Source: a virus. Taken from it: a DNA stretch of 64,000 nucleotides. Of this stretch, positions 1 through 7,398 are shown one piece after another. Position 1 is the first letter of the stretch. Every line of letters begins with the position of its first letter. A program made the position numbers and the translations under genes. Location of the stretch: positions 52,156-116,155 of the IMG/VR virus record IMGVR_UViG_3300027763_000034. The stretch is one strand, 5' to 3'. The notes beneath the pieces are model-generated. The model had not been told where the DNA came from, did no database searches, and was given only the letters and a program-made list of their open reading frames with translations.

Positions 1-335
1 TTTGTTTGTGATCCGTATGAACCAGTTGTTACTGCTGTATTGTCTAAATCTATTGTTGTGATTCCTGTAGAATCAACGTATGTTCTTGTTAAGCCAACTC
101 CGCCTTCAATTGAAGCGCCGATTACATCTTGAATTACTTCTTGAGAACCACTCATTGATTGCCATGGACCGTTTGGTGATGCTAATCCATTGTAGTAGTA
201 CATAACATTGTCGCCACTGTTATAGTAAATTTGACCAATTACTGGGTTTGATGGAGCTGAGCCTAAATTCTGAATTCTAGCATTTAAGAGCTCATTTTTA
301 TTGAGATCAATGCTAACTAAAAACTTTTTTGCCAT
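1..335 (-). CDS. phage tail/fibre-like protein, 3' part outside window
   Basis: Only the N-terminal 111 codons are in the window; the reading frame runs open to position 1. The start ATG at 335 follows a GGGAGAAAG ribosome-binding site. The protein opens [16 protein letters not shown] and then has a stretch rich in N, G, S and Y about a new period, an image or a measurement-like series ([20 protein letters not shown]), the style of phage tail-fibre or collar N-termini that carry 'value shown for each object' beta repeats. It sits directly downstream of two other tail-type genes read in the same direction. A structural role is inferred from composition and context; no enzymatic motif is visible. 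Confidence 0.6.
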   Translation of the reverse strand, partial: MAKKFLVSIDLNKNELLNARIQNLGSAPSNPVIGQIYYNSGDNVMYYYNGLASPNGPWQSMSGSQEVIQDVIGASIEGGVGLTRTYVDSTGITTIDLDNTAVTTGSYGSQT

Positions 336-347
336 TTTCTTTCTCCC

Positions 348-785
348 TTATGACAGATATGCTGTCCCTGAAAACGGTTGTGCCATAGTCAGTGTTAATA
401 TGTTTATACTATTATAGTCTATCCCAGTTTCTAATATATCCCCAGCACTTGACTTAACAGTCACATTGGGGTGGAACCCAAGGTTATGTGTTATTGGCAA
501 CGAGTAAATTCCATTTACTGGACCAACTATCTGTGCTAGTTCCCAAGAATGAGTCAGTGATATCTGCTTATCTAGAATGAAACTTTGTGCTATATTCCAC
601 GTATTTGTCTGTGTGTCTTTTGGACCCCAGAATCTTGTTGTATTTGTATCAAAATAAAAATCTCCAGGAACTCCAAGAGCATTATTTGGATTTCCTTGTC
701 CGCTTATAATTGTGCGCCCTGGCGCACCAGTAGATCTTACAACTACTAGGGGATTATTTTCGGTTACTATTAAACGTGTTGCCAT
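348..785 (-). CDS. phage structural (tail/baseplate) protein
   Basis: 145 residues. The first third (GRTIISGQGNPNNALGVPGDFYFD) resembles the short Gly/Asp-rich collagen-like or 'GxPGDFYxD' linkers common in phage tail proteins, and the last 50 residues contain THNLGFHPNVTVKSSAGD, a motif typical of small phage tail C-terminal beta domains. Its start overlaps the stop of the upstream gene by one base (TAATG), so the two are translationally coupled. Function is inferred from composition and its place in a tail-gene run; no catalytic signature is seen. Confidence 0.6.
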   Translation of the reverse strand: MATRLIVTENNPLVVVRSTGAPGRTIISGQGNPNNALGVPGDFYFDTNTTRFWGPKDTQTNTWNIAQSFILDKQISLTHSWELAQIVGPVNGIYSLPITHNLGFHPNVTVKSSAGDILETGIDYNSINILTLTMAQPFSGTAYLS

Positions 786-1129
786 TATACCGTTACTGAC
801 CTATTTAGAGTCATGTACCCTTCTAATAATCTTGTCTTATTAACGCTTGGATCAACTATAACTAGGTCGTATGCAGATTTTGGATAAAACATTTTATTTG
901 TTCTGTCTGAAGAAATAGAGATCTTTAACTTTCCTTCAGTTGGGCTAATGTTTATTCCATCTTGCTCTGTTAAAGTAAATGCTAATTTTTTACCACCTTG
1001 GGTGTCTCTAACTTGAAGTTTGGCGGTGTGAAAGTTTAATTGAATTGGGGTTTGGTCTTCGTCCAAATACTGAACTTCAAACGTAAAAGTTGTATTTTGG
1101 TCTACTTCAAAATTTTTTTGCGCTGCCAC
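785..1129 (-). CDS. baseplate upper protein-like (BppU N-terminal type) domain protein
   Basis: 114 residues of predicted beta structure. The pattern KNFEVDQNTTFTFEVQYLDED...IQLNFHTAKLQVRD...ISISSDRTNKMFYPKSAYDLVI fits the immunoglobulin-like domain found at the N-terminus of phage baseplate upper proteins, which attaches receptor-binding modules to the tail tip. Start chosen at 1129 with TAGGGGTAA just upstream. It is the first gene after a strong terminator and is followed without a gap by two more tail-type genes, making a small tail operon. Identification rests on pattern resemblance only. Confidence 0.6.
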   Translation of the reverse strand: MAAQKNFEVDQNTTFTFEVQYLDEDQTPIQLNFHTAKLQVRDTQGGKKLAFTLTEQDGINISPTEGKLKISISSDRTNKMFYPKSAYDLVIVDPSVNKTRLLEGYMTLNRSVTV

Positions 1130-1150
1130 ATTTACCCCTAAATTAGAAAA

Positions 1151-1178
1151 GCCCTTATGCCAATTTTAGCATAAGGGC
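1151..1178 (-). terminator. rho-independent terminator
   Basis: A perfect 10-bp stem (GCCCTTATGC / GCATAAGGGC) with an 8-nt loop. Read on the minus strand it is followed by TTTTCT. It lies after the stop of 1198-1437 and before the tail genes, so it should end transcription of the nrdJ-side unit. Confidence 0.85.
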
Positions 1179-1197
1179 GTTCCCAATCAACTATAAG

Positions 1198-1437
1198 TTA
1201 GGCTTTGTTAACAAATCCAAAACTCTTGTCATTTGGATTTAATGCCTTTAAAATTACGGGTGCTACTGCTGCGACTCCGCCAAGTAATAAATCTTTAGGA
1301 TTTGTATTACCTGTCATATATAAGGCTAGTGCTGCTGAAAGAAATGCTCTTCCGTAGCTTGCTAGCGCTGCTAGGATCTGTTCTTGCATGCTGACCTTTC
1401 CATCTTTGTTTAAATCTGCTTTTGCAAATTTAGCCAT
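1198..1437 (-). CDS. small membrane protein with EF-hand-like loop (holin-like)
   Basis: 79 residues. Near the N-terminus is DLNKDGKVSMQE, which matches a single calcium-binding EF-hand loop (D-x-N-x-D-G-x-x-x-x-x-E), followed by two hydrophobic segments (about residues 28-42 and 50-65). The gene at 38943-39233 shows the reverse arrangement: membrane segments then a DDGKLTVSE loop. Together they look like a phage family of small membrane proteins sometimes annotated as holins. It has a clear GGAGATAA ribosome site. Whether it forms membrane holes is unknown; the EF-hand suggests calcium or structural use. Confidence 0.6.
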   Translation of the reverse strand: MAKFAKADLNKDGKVSMQEQILAALASYGRAFLSAALALYMTGNTNPKDLLLGGVAAVAPVILKALNPNDKSFGFVNKA

Positions 1438-1454
1438 TTTATTATCTCCTTGTT

Positions 1455-1491
1455 GGGCAATTTGCCCCTGGAATTTTCGGCCTTAGCCGAA
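1455..1491 (-). promoter_or_regulatory. two short hairpins in the nrdJ-membrane protein gap
   Basis: On the minus strand the gap holds TTCGGC-TAAG-GCCGAA (1476-1491) and GGGCAA-T-TTGCCC (1455-1467). Neither has a strong T-run, so they could be a weak terminator, an mRNA stabiliser or a leader structure in front of the 1437 gene. Confidence 0.4.
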
Positions 1492-1507
1492 TACTATAAT
1501 TCTACCA

Positions 1508-3442
1508 CTATGCTGAAATATCTACAAGCTCGCAATTACCGTCTGAGCTACAAGCAAGCGTGGCATTTATGGAAGTACCATCTTCTGTCTCATAAAAAGA
1601 CAAATCTTCCCAACGAATACTTTTAGGCATTTTTGCCGCTAAGTCCTCGTACTCTTTTTCTGAAATTTCTTGATATGGTGCCTGTTTATATGTATGCTCT
1701 GAATGAGGAAGGAATGATATACCAGACACTTCATCAAAGTTTTTGTAAACCCAGGCCCCTACTTCCATCCATTCGTCTTCTTTAACTGATACGGTAATGG
1801 AGGGCTTATGTTCACACCATGCACGTTGATATACCAGCCAAATATTTAAATGATCAATAGCTGTTAAATCACTTCTAACAATTGCACCCTCTGGCGCTTT
1901 AATTGGAAATGAGAATACGTATGTATCGTTTGGCTTCATAACATCATCTTCTACTGGAATTCCAACTTCCTTCAAAAATGTAGAGATTGGATCTCCCTTT
2001 GCTCCACGAACTGTACGAATGTAATATGGCGAATGCCAAGCATGCATTCCTGAAGATACCCCGACCAATTGAGATACTGTTCCTGACGGCTTTACGCATG
2101 TAATAGCGGCAGACTCAGGAATCCCAATTTTTCCAGCCTCATCTTTATTTTTTGCTCTTGCTAATTCTCTAAGCGTCATTAAAAAAGCTTCTAGTGAAAC
2201 AAGGTCTTCTTTACCTGACATAAACTTGTGTCCAAATTGTCCAGTTAGAGAAACACCTAATAAGCGCTCTTCTTCTGTATTGTCTTTCCATATCTTGCGA
2301 AGATATTTAAAGTCTGTAAGAGTTGACTGCCACGTCCCAAGGATAGTTGCAAGTTCAACCTTACGTTCAATTTCTTTCTTTGTATCATTCTCACGTAGTA
2401 CCACTTCTGAAAGGTTACAAAACTGATAAGGACGTAGGATAATCTCTGAGCACGGGTTAGTTCCATAGTGTATATCTGGATCTCTTCTTCCATACTTGGC
2501 TGCTTGGGCTTGAGCTGCGGCCACATTGTATATGCCTCGTTCTCCTGATTTTGAATCATATAGAGATTTCCATTCTGCAATAAATTGCTCCATCTCTGGC
2601 TTGCGTGAGTAAGCAACAGAGTTATTAGATAAAGCACGTTGCGTATTAGCTTCCCACCAGTTACCTGACTTAGCCTGTGCCATTTCAATATCGTTAATGT
2701 TAGAAAGAGAAATCATTGCTGATCGGCGAACTCCGCCTACAACAACTACCTCACCAATCTTGCACATAATATCGTGGCATTCAATTGGTTTAAGGTTTCT
2801 TCCTGTGGCGCTTTTGAACTTTGCAATTGTAAAATCAAATAGATTAACAAGTGGTTGTGGACCTGATGATCTTCCACCCATTGTCTTAAGTCTTGCACCT
2901 GCTGGCCTTACCTTAGAAACATCAATTGCTGGAATCTGTCCAGACCAAAGTAATGCTAGCAACTCACGGTATGCTTTAGCCCAACCTTGCTTAGAATCTT
3001 CTACTGTAATTACTGTAGTTGACTTCTCCAGTAACTCTGGGACGGCAGGAAGTTTATTAATGTACTTGTACTCAACAGAGAATCCAACGCCAGTGCCACA
3101 CATGAGAATATACATTGTCTCGTCAAATGAACGTGGTGAATCAACTGGAAGAAAAGCACAATTGTATCCTGCTACATTATCTCTTTCTAATGCTGGTCCT
3201 GAAGTCATTACTGATCTCATTGATGGCATTACATTTCGTTCAAATACAAACTCTTTTAATTCCGCAACTAGCTTTTCATTTGGAATATAATTATGGTTTA
3301 CCTTTAAATGGTTAGTCATAAACTCAAAATATCTATCTACTGTTTCTCCCCATGTTTCTCTACGGCCTTCTGCCTGTACCCATTTTGCATATCTGGATAA
3401 AGCAATAAAGTTTTCATAAGGATTTTCAATAGTTTGTGACAT
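1508..3442 (-). CDS. nrdJ: adenosylcobalamin-dependent ribonucleoside-triphosphate reductase (class II)
   Basis: 644 residues. Reduces ribonucleoside triphosphates to deoxy forms for phage DNA synthesis, using vitamin B12 coenzyme instead of a second subunit. The active-site pattern is intact: NPCSE gives the thiyl-radical Cys331 and Glu333, with Cys95 and Cys342 as the reducing pair (Cys331 to Cys342 spacing of 11 equals that of Lactobacillus leichmannii C408-C419). The C-terminal shuttle pair is Cys631/Cys637. GGVRRSA and CVKPSGTVSQLVGVSSG are further family blocks. It is about 95 residues shorter than the L. leichmannii enzyme. Start at 3442 has GGAGAGAAGG upstream. A B12 riboswitch was looked for in the leader and not seen. 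The phage-encoded thioredoxin at 33804 is a possible electron donor. Confidence 0.95.
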   Translation of the reverse strand: MSQTIENPYENFIALSRYAKWVQAEGRRETWGETVDRYFEFMTNHLKVNHNYIPNEKLVAELKEFVFERNVMPSMRSVMTSGPALERDNVAGYNCAFLPVDSPRSFDETMYILMCGTGVGFSVEYKYINKLPAVPELLEKSTTVITVEDSKQGWAKAYRELLALLWSGQIPAIDVSKVRPAGARLKTMGGRSSGPQPLVNLFDFTIAKFKSATGRNLKPIECHDIMCKIGEVVVVGGVRRSAMISLSNINDIEMAQAKSGNWWEANTQRALSNNSVAYSRKPEMEQFIAEWKSLYDSKSGERGIYNVAAAQAQAAKYGRRDPDIHYGTNPCSEIILRPYQFCNLSEVVLRENDTKKEIERKVELATILGTWQSTLTDFKYLRKIWKDNTEEERLLGVSLTGQFGHKFMSGKEDLVSLEAFLMTLRELARAKNKDEAGKIGIPESAAITCVKPSGTVSQLVGVSSGMHAWHSPYYIRTVRGAKGDPISTFLKEVGIPVEDDVMKPNDTYVFSFPIKAPEGAIVRSDLTAIDHLNIWLVYQRAWCEHKPSITVSVKEDEWMEVGAWVYKNFDEVSGISFLPHSEHTYKQAPYQEISEKEYEDLAAKMPKSIRWEDLSFYETEDGTSINATLACSSDGNCELVDISA

Positions 3443-3581
3443 TTATTATACGACCTTCTCTCCGCCTTGCGGTGTTAATTTTAAGTGAAGTCCTAGTGTA
3501 TCAAACTTTTATTTATCAGTCTATGGGTAAAAATATTTTTTATTTATCTCATTATGTAAGATAGCATCTTGGTTGACTAAC

Positions 3582-3611
3582 TTGACAGTTGTTTATATTT
3601 AATGCTATTCT
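3582..3611 (+). promoter_or_regulatory. sigma70-type promoter with extended -10
   Basis: TTGACA (3582-3587), 18-bp spacer, TGC-TATTCT (-10 at 3606-3611). It drives the transglycosylase gene and the short genes after it. Confidence 0.75.
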
Positions 3612-3644
3612 TATAGTTCGTTATCTCTATAGGAGGAAATGCCA

Positions 3645-4187
3645 ATGGAGAATATAAAGCAACAGTTTAGCGATTTGGTTCGTGACTGGACAATAATAGC
3701 AGTAACAATGTTATTTTTGTTTGGCAACTCAGCAAACGCTTTAACTGTAGTAGCACCTTTAGTGAAAACTGAAGCCCAATTAAAGCAAGAAGTCTTAGAT
3801 AGTTTTAGTAAAGAGATTTACAAGCCATCTGAGATGCTTACAGACAAAGAGTTAAAACTATTACTTGAGACTGTAGGATTCGAAGGGTCAGGCCTTAAAA
3901 AAGCTTGGTCTATAGCAAAGCGTGAATCTAATGGAAGACCGCTTGCATATAACGGGAATAGGAATACAGGAGATAGTTCTTACGGATTATTTCAGATAAA
4001 TATGATTGGAAATCTTGGTCCGCAAAGACTTGAGAAATTTGATCTACAGAGTAACAAAGAGTTATTCGACCCAGTAACAAACGCAGAGATAACGTACTAT
4101 ATGACCGATGGCGGCAATGATTGGTCAAGCTGGAAGGGTATGACCCCAAAAGCTAAGGAATTTTTATTAAAATTTCCGACAAAGTAA
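3645..4187 (+). CDS. membrane-anchored lytic transglycosylase / lysozyme-like protein
   Basis: 180 residues. A single hydrophobic segment at residues 15-33 (TIIAVTMLFLFGNSANA) is a signal peptide or anchor. The C-terminal half is a lysozyme-fold SLT domain: AWSIAKRESNGRPLAYN with catalytic Glu94, then GDSSYGLFQINM, the classic family block. It would cleave the glycan strands of peptidoglycan, at DNA entry or during lysis. Two ATGs are in frame; the one at 3645 is preferred because the AGGAGG at 3631-3636 is 8 nt away, whereas the ATG at 3639 is only 2 nt away. It heads a plus-strand unit separated from the CHAP endolysin at 45793, so the phage carries two cell-wall enzymes. Confidence 0.85.
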   Translation: MENIKQQFSDLVRDWTIIAVTMLFLFGNSANALTVVAPLVKTEAQLKQEVLDSFSKEIYKPSEMLTDKELKLLLETVGFEGSGLKKAWSIAKRESNGRPLAYNGNRNTGDSSYGLFQINMIGNLGPQRLEKFDLQSNKELFDPVTNAEITYYMTDGGNDWSSWKGMTPKAKEFLLKFPTK

Positions 4188-4197
4188 AGGAGATGGG

Positions 4198-4413
4198 ATG
4201 AGGATACAGTATGTATCAACTTACATCTCCATGTCAGAAGAAGGATTGGTTGAAAAGCTTTTATGCCCAGTAGACCAATCCATTCTTTTTTCTAATCAAA
4301 GCCTTTTAGATGAAATATACTTATATTGCTTAGAGTGCGATTATAAAAAGGCTCTTGGAACGGCAAGCTATCAAAAAATAGTTGATGAGGTGAATAAACA
4401 CAAAAATGTGTAA
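4198..4413 (+). CDS. small zinc-ribbon-like protein
   Basis: 71 residues, start preceded by AAAGGAGATGGG. Cysteines in CPVDQS...YCLEC could hold a metal, though only three are present. No family recognised. It follows the transglycosylase by 10 bases and overlaps the next gene. Confidence 0.6.
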   Translation: MRIQYVSTYISMSEEGLVEKLLCPVDQSILFSNQSLLDEIYLYCLECDYKKALGTASYQKIVDEVNKHKNV

Positions 4414-4516
4414 AGAAAATTGTATTTGTAATTTAGAAAATGATTCGGTTCCGATACAGGTAACTGACGCAATGGGTAGAGAGGTTTTTTGGTTAGATGC
4501 AGGAAGGCCAGAATAA
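4406..4516 (+). CDS. 36-residue hypothetical protein
   Basis: MCKENCICNLENDSVPIQ then VTDAMGREVFWLDAGRPE. Overlaps the stop of 4198-4413 and the start of 4497-4712. Three closely spaced Cys at the N-terminus. Coding is inferred from gene packing, a GGTGAATAA region upstream and a closed frame that spans the otherwise empty interval. Confidence 0.5.
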   Translation: MCKENCICNLENDSVPIQVTDAMGREVFWLDAGRPE

Positions 4517-4712
4517 TCAAATTTCAAATGATTTAGAAGATAATTTGCCTATGGTAAATTACATAATGCTTCATAGAATATATGACATGCTTAGCCTTAT
4601 AGCAAAGGGATCGGTTGGGCAGGAAGAAGTAAGCAAAATGATTGCTTACCACGAACAGGGATATTTATTGGGCCCATCTCCAGCCTTTACCCCAGGAGAT
4701 CAAAATGATTGA
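4497..4712 (+). CDS. small hypothetical phage protein
   Basis: 71 residues: acidic N-terminus, then a helix-like MLHRIYDMLSLIAKGSVGQEEVSKMIAYHEQG. Overlaps both neighbours, consistent with translational coupling. No family recognised. Confidence 0.55.
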   Translation: MQEGQNNQISNDLEDNLPMVNYIMLHRIYDMLSLIAKGSVGQEEVSKMIAYHEQGYLLGPSPAFTPGDQND

Positions 4713-4908
4713 TCCATTAAAACAAAGAATGATATTAAAAGATATGCACAAAAAGTTTCAAGATTTAAGTACTGATCTTGCTAAACTTAATGGCCTTTCT
4801 TTAGAAGAAGCTAATATATATGCAGACAACTCAAAAGAATCAACATTTTGGCTTTTAGATAAAGTACTTCAAGACATGGTAGAAAAAAAATATATAAAAT
4901 TTGATTGA
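4705..4908 (+). CDS. small helical hypothetical protein
   Basis: 67 residues, predicted all-helical (LKQRMILKDMHKKFQDLSTDLAKLNG). The start at 4705 is chosen because CAGGAGAT lies 5 nt upstream and it overlaps the previous stop (ATGATTGA). Last gene of the transglycosylase unit; no family recognised. Confidence 0.6.
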   Translation: MIDPLKQRMILKDMHKKFQDLSTDLAKLNGLSLEEANIYADNSKESTFWLLDKVLQDMVEKKYIKFD

Positions 4909-4933
4909 CTATTATAGATTCTTGTAATATAAT
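4905..4933 (+). promoter_or_regulatory. strong sigma70-type promoter
   Basis: TTGACT (4905-4910), exactly 17 bp, TATAAT (4928-4933). Transcription would begin near 4940, only 25 nt before a strong terminator, so much of its output should be a short RNA. Confidence 0.75.
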
Positions 4934-4939
4934 TAAAAC

Positions 4940-5000
4940 TCAGGTTGAGTTATGCTCCCTGTTAAAACCCTAGTCGGATCCGCCTCTGACTAGGGTTTTT
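4940..5000 (+). ncRNA. candidate short RNA or attenuated leader
   Basis: Bounded by the promoter at 4905-4933 and the terminator at 4964-4999. No start codon with a ribosome site is inside. It may be an independent small RNA or an attenuator in front of the oxygenase gene at 5051. Confidence 0.4.
4964..4999 (+). terminator. rho-independent terminator
   Basis: AAAACCCTAGTC (4964-4975) pairs perfectly with GACTAGGGTTTT (4988-4999); 12-nt loop, then TTAA. It lies between the preceding small genes and the oxygenase gene. Confidence 0.85.
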
Positions 5001-5050
5001 TAATACCATAGCCGTGATACAATTAGGTTATATTATCAATGGAGGCAAAA

Positions 5051-5896
5051 ATGTATTTTTATGACAGACCAGATTGTATAAAACTTTCAAGCTACACCGA
5101 CGCTTATGGAACCCCAAGCGGTATATTTTTGTTTAAAAACATACTGCCCGAAGAATTAATGTTAGACCTTGAAAACGAGCTGGACTCAATAGACTACCGA
5201 GACACCTTTAAATATTCAGGAACACTTATTAGCTGGTATGAGAATAAGATGGCCCCTAGACCAAAAAAACTATTAGAGTTTTGGGAATTTATTAGTGAGC
5301 TTCTTTATCCACATTATGTTATTCACCCTTCACAATCAATCTTAAATATAAGACCTGGGGACGGTGGAATGTTTACACATTCAGATAGTCCTGGAAAGGG
5401 TGCTTGCCATCTTTTATCTCAAGACGACAAATATGCAACATGCTGTGTAATTGACTACGGTCTAGTTGCTTATTTTGGACACTTTACTGGCGGAGAAATA
5501 TTTTATCCAGACATCAACCCAGATGGAACTATAAAAACTGATGACAACAGACAAGCAGGTCAATACGAATACCTTCCTCAGCGTGGAGACATACTTATTC
5601 ACAGCGCTTTTGATCCATACAGCCACGGAGTAAAAGAAGTTGAATCTGGTGTAAGGTATGCGTTTTCAAACTTCTGTTTAAAGACAGAAGACAATCCAGG
5701 AACATTCTACAATTACAAAACTCCAGAGTATTACGAACAAATAGGAAATGGAACAGAGGATGAGCTTGATAAGTGGATGCAGCCATTAAGAGAAAATCCA
5801 CAGTTCTCAAAAGATAGAATTGCAATTATGCAAGCATCAGGCCTTGAAGGTAAAGAATTAGCATCTACATTTATGTCCGAATTCAAAGAGCATTAA
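5051..5896 (+). CDS. 2OG-Fe(II) oxygenase (prolyl 4-hydroxylase-like)
   Basis: 281 residues. The double-stranded beta-helix iron site is complete: His110-x-Asp112 (FTHSD), distal His192 (YSHGV) and the 2-oxoglutarate-binding Arg202 (VRYAFSNF), with GGEIFYP and PQRGDILIH between them as in P4H-type enzymes. Such enzymes hydroxylate protein side chains or other substrates using O2, iron and 2-oxoglutarate. The start at 5051 is chosen over the ATG at 5039 because GGAGG at 5041-5045 is correctly spaced only for 5051. It is the largest of the family members here and stands alone on the plus strand. The substrate cannot be told from sequence. Confidence 0.85.
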   Translation: MYFYDRPDCIKLSSYTDAYGTPSGIFLFKNILPEELMLDLENELDSIDYRDTFKYSGTLISWYENKMAPRPKKLLEFWEFISELLYPHYVIHPSQSILNIRPGDGGMFTHSDSPGKGACHLLSQDDKYATCCVIDYGLVAYFGHFTGGEIFYPDINPDGTIKTDDNRQAGQYEYLPQRGDILIHSAFDPYSHGVKEVESGVRYAFSNFCLKTEDNPGTFYNYKTPEYYEQIGNGTEDELDKWMQPLRENPQFSKDRIAIMQASGLEGKELASTFMSEFKEH

Positions 5897-5965
5897 GATC
5901 ATTTAGTGCAAAAGTGAAAAAATTGAAGTGCGGCGGCGGTAGAAGATACCATTTGGAGGATATGA

Positions 5966-6124
5966 ATGCCTAGAGACCATTTTAGTAAGATGATGAAGAG
6001 CCCATACTTCCAAACAGATCATTTTAAAAATGAATCCCATGAAGCTTTACTTGAAGCAAAAATAGAAAATGCTATATTTAAATTCTTTAATAGATTTAAA
6101 CTTAAGCGATACAGGGCCAAATAA
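5966..6124 (+). CDS. 52-residue basic hypothetical protein
   Basis: MPRDHFSKMMKSPYFQTDHF at the start and a basic end (FFNRFKLKRYRAK). TTGGAGGATATGA precedes the ATG at 5966. No family recognised. Confidence 0.6.
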   Translation: MPRDHFSKMMKSPYFQTDHFKNESHEALLEAKIENAIFKFFNRFKLKRYRAK

Positions 6125-6317
6125 GGCTCTTTGAGTAAAGTTCTACCAGTTACACTGGTTAAATTCTCTGATGGCCTTCTGAGCCATTATAAGACCCATT
6201 CTGACAGAATCTGACAGTAGACAATATGAATATATTCTAGTCAACTAGGATATATATACACATACTGCATATATAGATATCAATACCCATGAACATATGA
6301 TTACAGTCTTATAGAAC
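6125..6317. other. AT-rich convergent intergenic region
   Basis: Holds a short inverted repeat (ACCAGT-TAC-ACTGGT near 6148), GAATCTGACAG-type repeats near 6205-6225 and runs of ATATAT. It separates convergent units; no gene seen. Confidence 0.5.
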
Positions 6318-6461
6318 TTAGAGCTGATCATTGTCTATATCCTCATTTAGGTCAAAATCAAAGATTTCTTCTTTACCCGCCCAATTTAAAAATCTAGACA
6401 ATGCAACTCCTGAAAGGATTGCTGTCGCAATTAGACTTACCAATGCCCATATCTTTTTCAT
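6318..6461 (-). CDS. small single-span membrane protein
   Basis: 47 residues: MKKIWALVSLIATAILSGVALS is a membrane or signal segment, followed by an acidic tail (FDLNEDIDND). The start overlaps the previous stop by ATGA, making it the third gene in a coupled sulfotransferase operon. No family recognised. Confidence 0.6.
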   Translation of the reverse strand: MKKIWALVSLIATAILSGVALSRFLNWAGKEEIFDFDLNEDIDNDQL

Positions 6462-6535
6462 TTAATATCATCCCAAAATGCAATAATAGCAATAACTATT
6501 GGTCCAAATATAATTGATGCTTGAAGCCAGTTCAT
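6458..6535 (-). CDS. 25-residue membrane peptide
   Basis: MNWLQASIIFGPIVIAIIAFWDDIK: one hydrophobic helix. It overlaps both neighbours by 4 nt (ATGA at each junction), a strong sign of translation despite its size. Likely a small membrane peptide; function unknown. Confidence 0.55.
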   Translation of the reverse strand: MNWLQASIIFGPIVIAIIAFWDDIK

Positions 6536-7167
6536 AGGTCATACCCAAATGTATGAAATTCCCATGCCCATTCATATGATATATTCTCCATCTGCTCTTC
6601 TGAAAACACATCTTTTGCAGTTATTTCTTTTGGTCTATGAGCTTTTTGATATACATTTAAATCTAAATGCAATCCTTTGGGCTCTAAAATTTTATTAATT
6701 CCTGGCTCAATTCCATCCTCATATTTAATAACATTTTTAACCTGAATAACACCATCTTTGGAGTATAACCCTTTTGTACTTTTTAACCACCCACGCCATT
6801 CTTCTCTTAAAGTGTTTTCAAAATATCTATTTACAAAATTAGATCTATCTCCAGATAAATAGTTTTGCATATTACCTGTATACTCTAGCTGCAAAAAGAA
6901 ATCTGACATGACTGTATCGTATGGGTTTCTGACCACAACGCATGAGTCTACTTCAGATAAATTTTCAATCAGTGTTTCTAATTCTGAGTATGGGATATGA
7001 TTAAAAAACTTTTCATCATTTCTTGGACTATGTCTTTCATCTATTGGATGTACTGGAGTTACAACAGCATCATCGTCCATTATTTGAGATAAACAAATTT
7101 CAGTTGAAGACCCTCCAACTTTTTTATTTTTTAAATATAAAAAATTATATTTTTTTGAATATATCAT
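6532..7167 (-). CDS. sulfotransferase family protein
   Basis: 211 residues. KNKKVGGSSTE near residue 14 matches the 5'-phosphosulfate-binding loop and CVVVRNPYDTVMSDFF (about residues 76-92) the 3'-phosphate-binding strand of PAPS-dependent sulfotransferases. Such enzymes move a sulfate group from PAPS to a hydroxyl or amine of a sugar, protein or small molecule in the cytoplasm. GGAGG lies 8 nt before the ATG. It is one of four sulfotransferase-like domains here (7399, 7991, 42976) and is co-translated with two small membrane proteins. The acceptor is unknown; a nucleotide kinase cannot be fully excluded. Confidence 0.75.
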   Translation of the reverse strand: MIYSKKYNFLYLKNKKVGGSSTEICLSQIMDDDAVVTPVHPIDERHSPRNDEKFFNHIPYSELETLIENLSEVDSCVVVRNPYDTVMSDFFLQLEYTGNMQNYLSGDRSNFVNRYFENTLREEWRGWLKSTKGLYSKDGVIQVKNVIKYEDGIEPGINKILEPKGLHLDLNVYQKAHRPKEITAKDVFSEEQMENISYEWAWEFHTFGYDL

Positions 7168-7180
7168 TTAATGCCTCCAG

Positions 7181-7255
7181 TAGGGATACTGGGATTTGAA
7201 CCCAGAATCTATTGTATATAAGACAAGTGCTTTAACCAGATTAAGCTATATCCCC
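7181..7255 (-). tRNA. tRNA-Ile (anticodon TAT)
   Basis: The minus strand folds as a cloverleaf: acceptor GGGGATA/TATCCCT, D arm GCTT...AAGC, anticodon stem TTGT/ACAA around loop CTTATAT, T arm CTGGG-TTCAAAT-CCCAG. The anticodon TAT reads AUA, a codon common in this AT-rich genome but rare in most actinobacteria. No CCA is encoded. Confidence 0.85.
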
Positions 7256-7261
7256 TAGGGA

Positions 7262-7378
7262 CTAGCGTATTCGGCTTGCTACTAGCTTTTCAATGCAAGA
7301 TGTGCAAAAGTTTTCAAGTATGCCTTTAGCGTTTATACGCTCTACATACTTTGGGTTTTCACAAAAATCACATTTCAT
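7262..7378 (-). CDS. 38-residue zinc-ribbon protein
   Basis: MKCDFCENPK...NFCTSCIEKL has two CxxC pairs about 20 residues apart, a complete small zinc ribbon. A TATACT box ends 6 nt before the ATG, so the mRNA is probably leaderless. Its stop lies 6 bases from the tRNA. Confidence 0.65.
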   Translation of the reverse strand: MKCDFCENPKYVERINAKGILENFCTSCIEKLVASRIR

Positions 7379-7398
7379 AGTATTAGTATACCATAATT

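Noticed and set aside
2697-3290. Long plus-strand frame inside nrdJ
   Set aside because: Antisense shadow of a gene with intact catalytic motifs; no ribosome site and no recognisable protein pattern.
3443-3581. Cobalamin riboswitch before nrdJ
   Set aside because: No B12-box (GCCACTG-like) or matching fold was seen in the leader.
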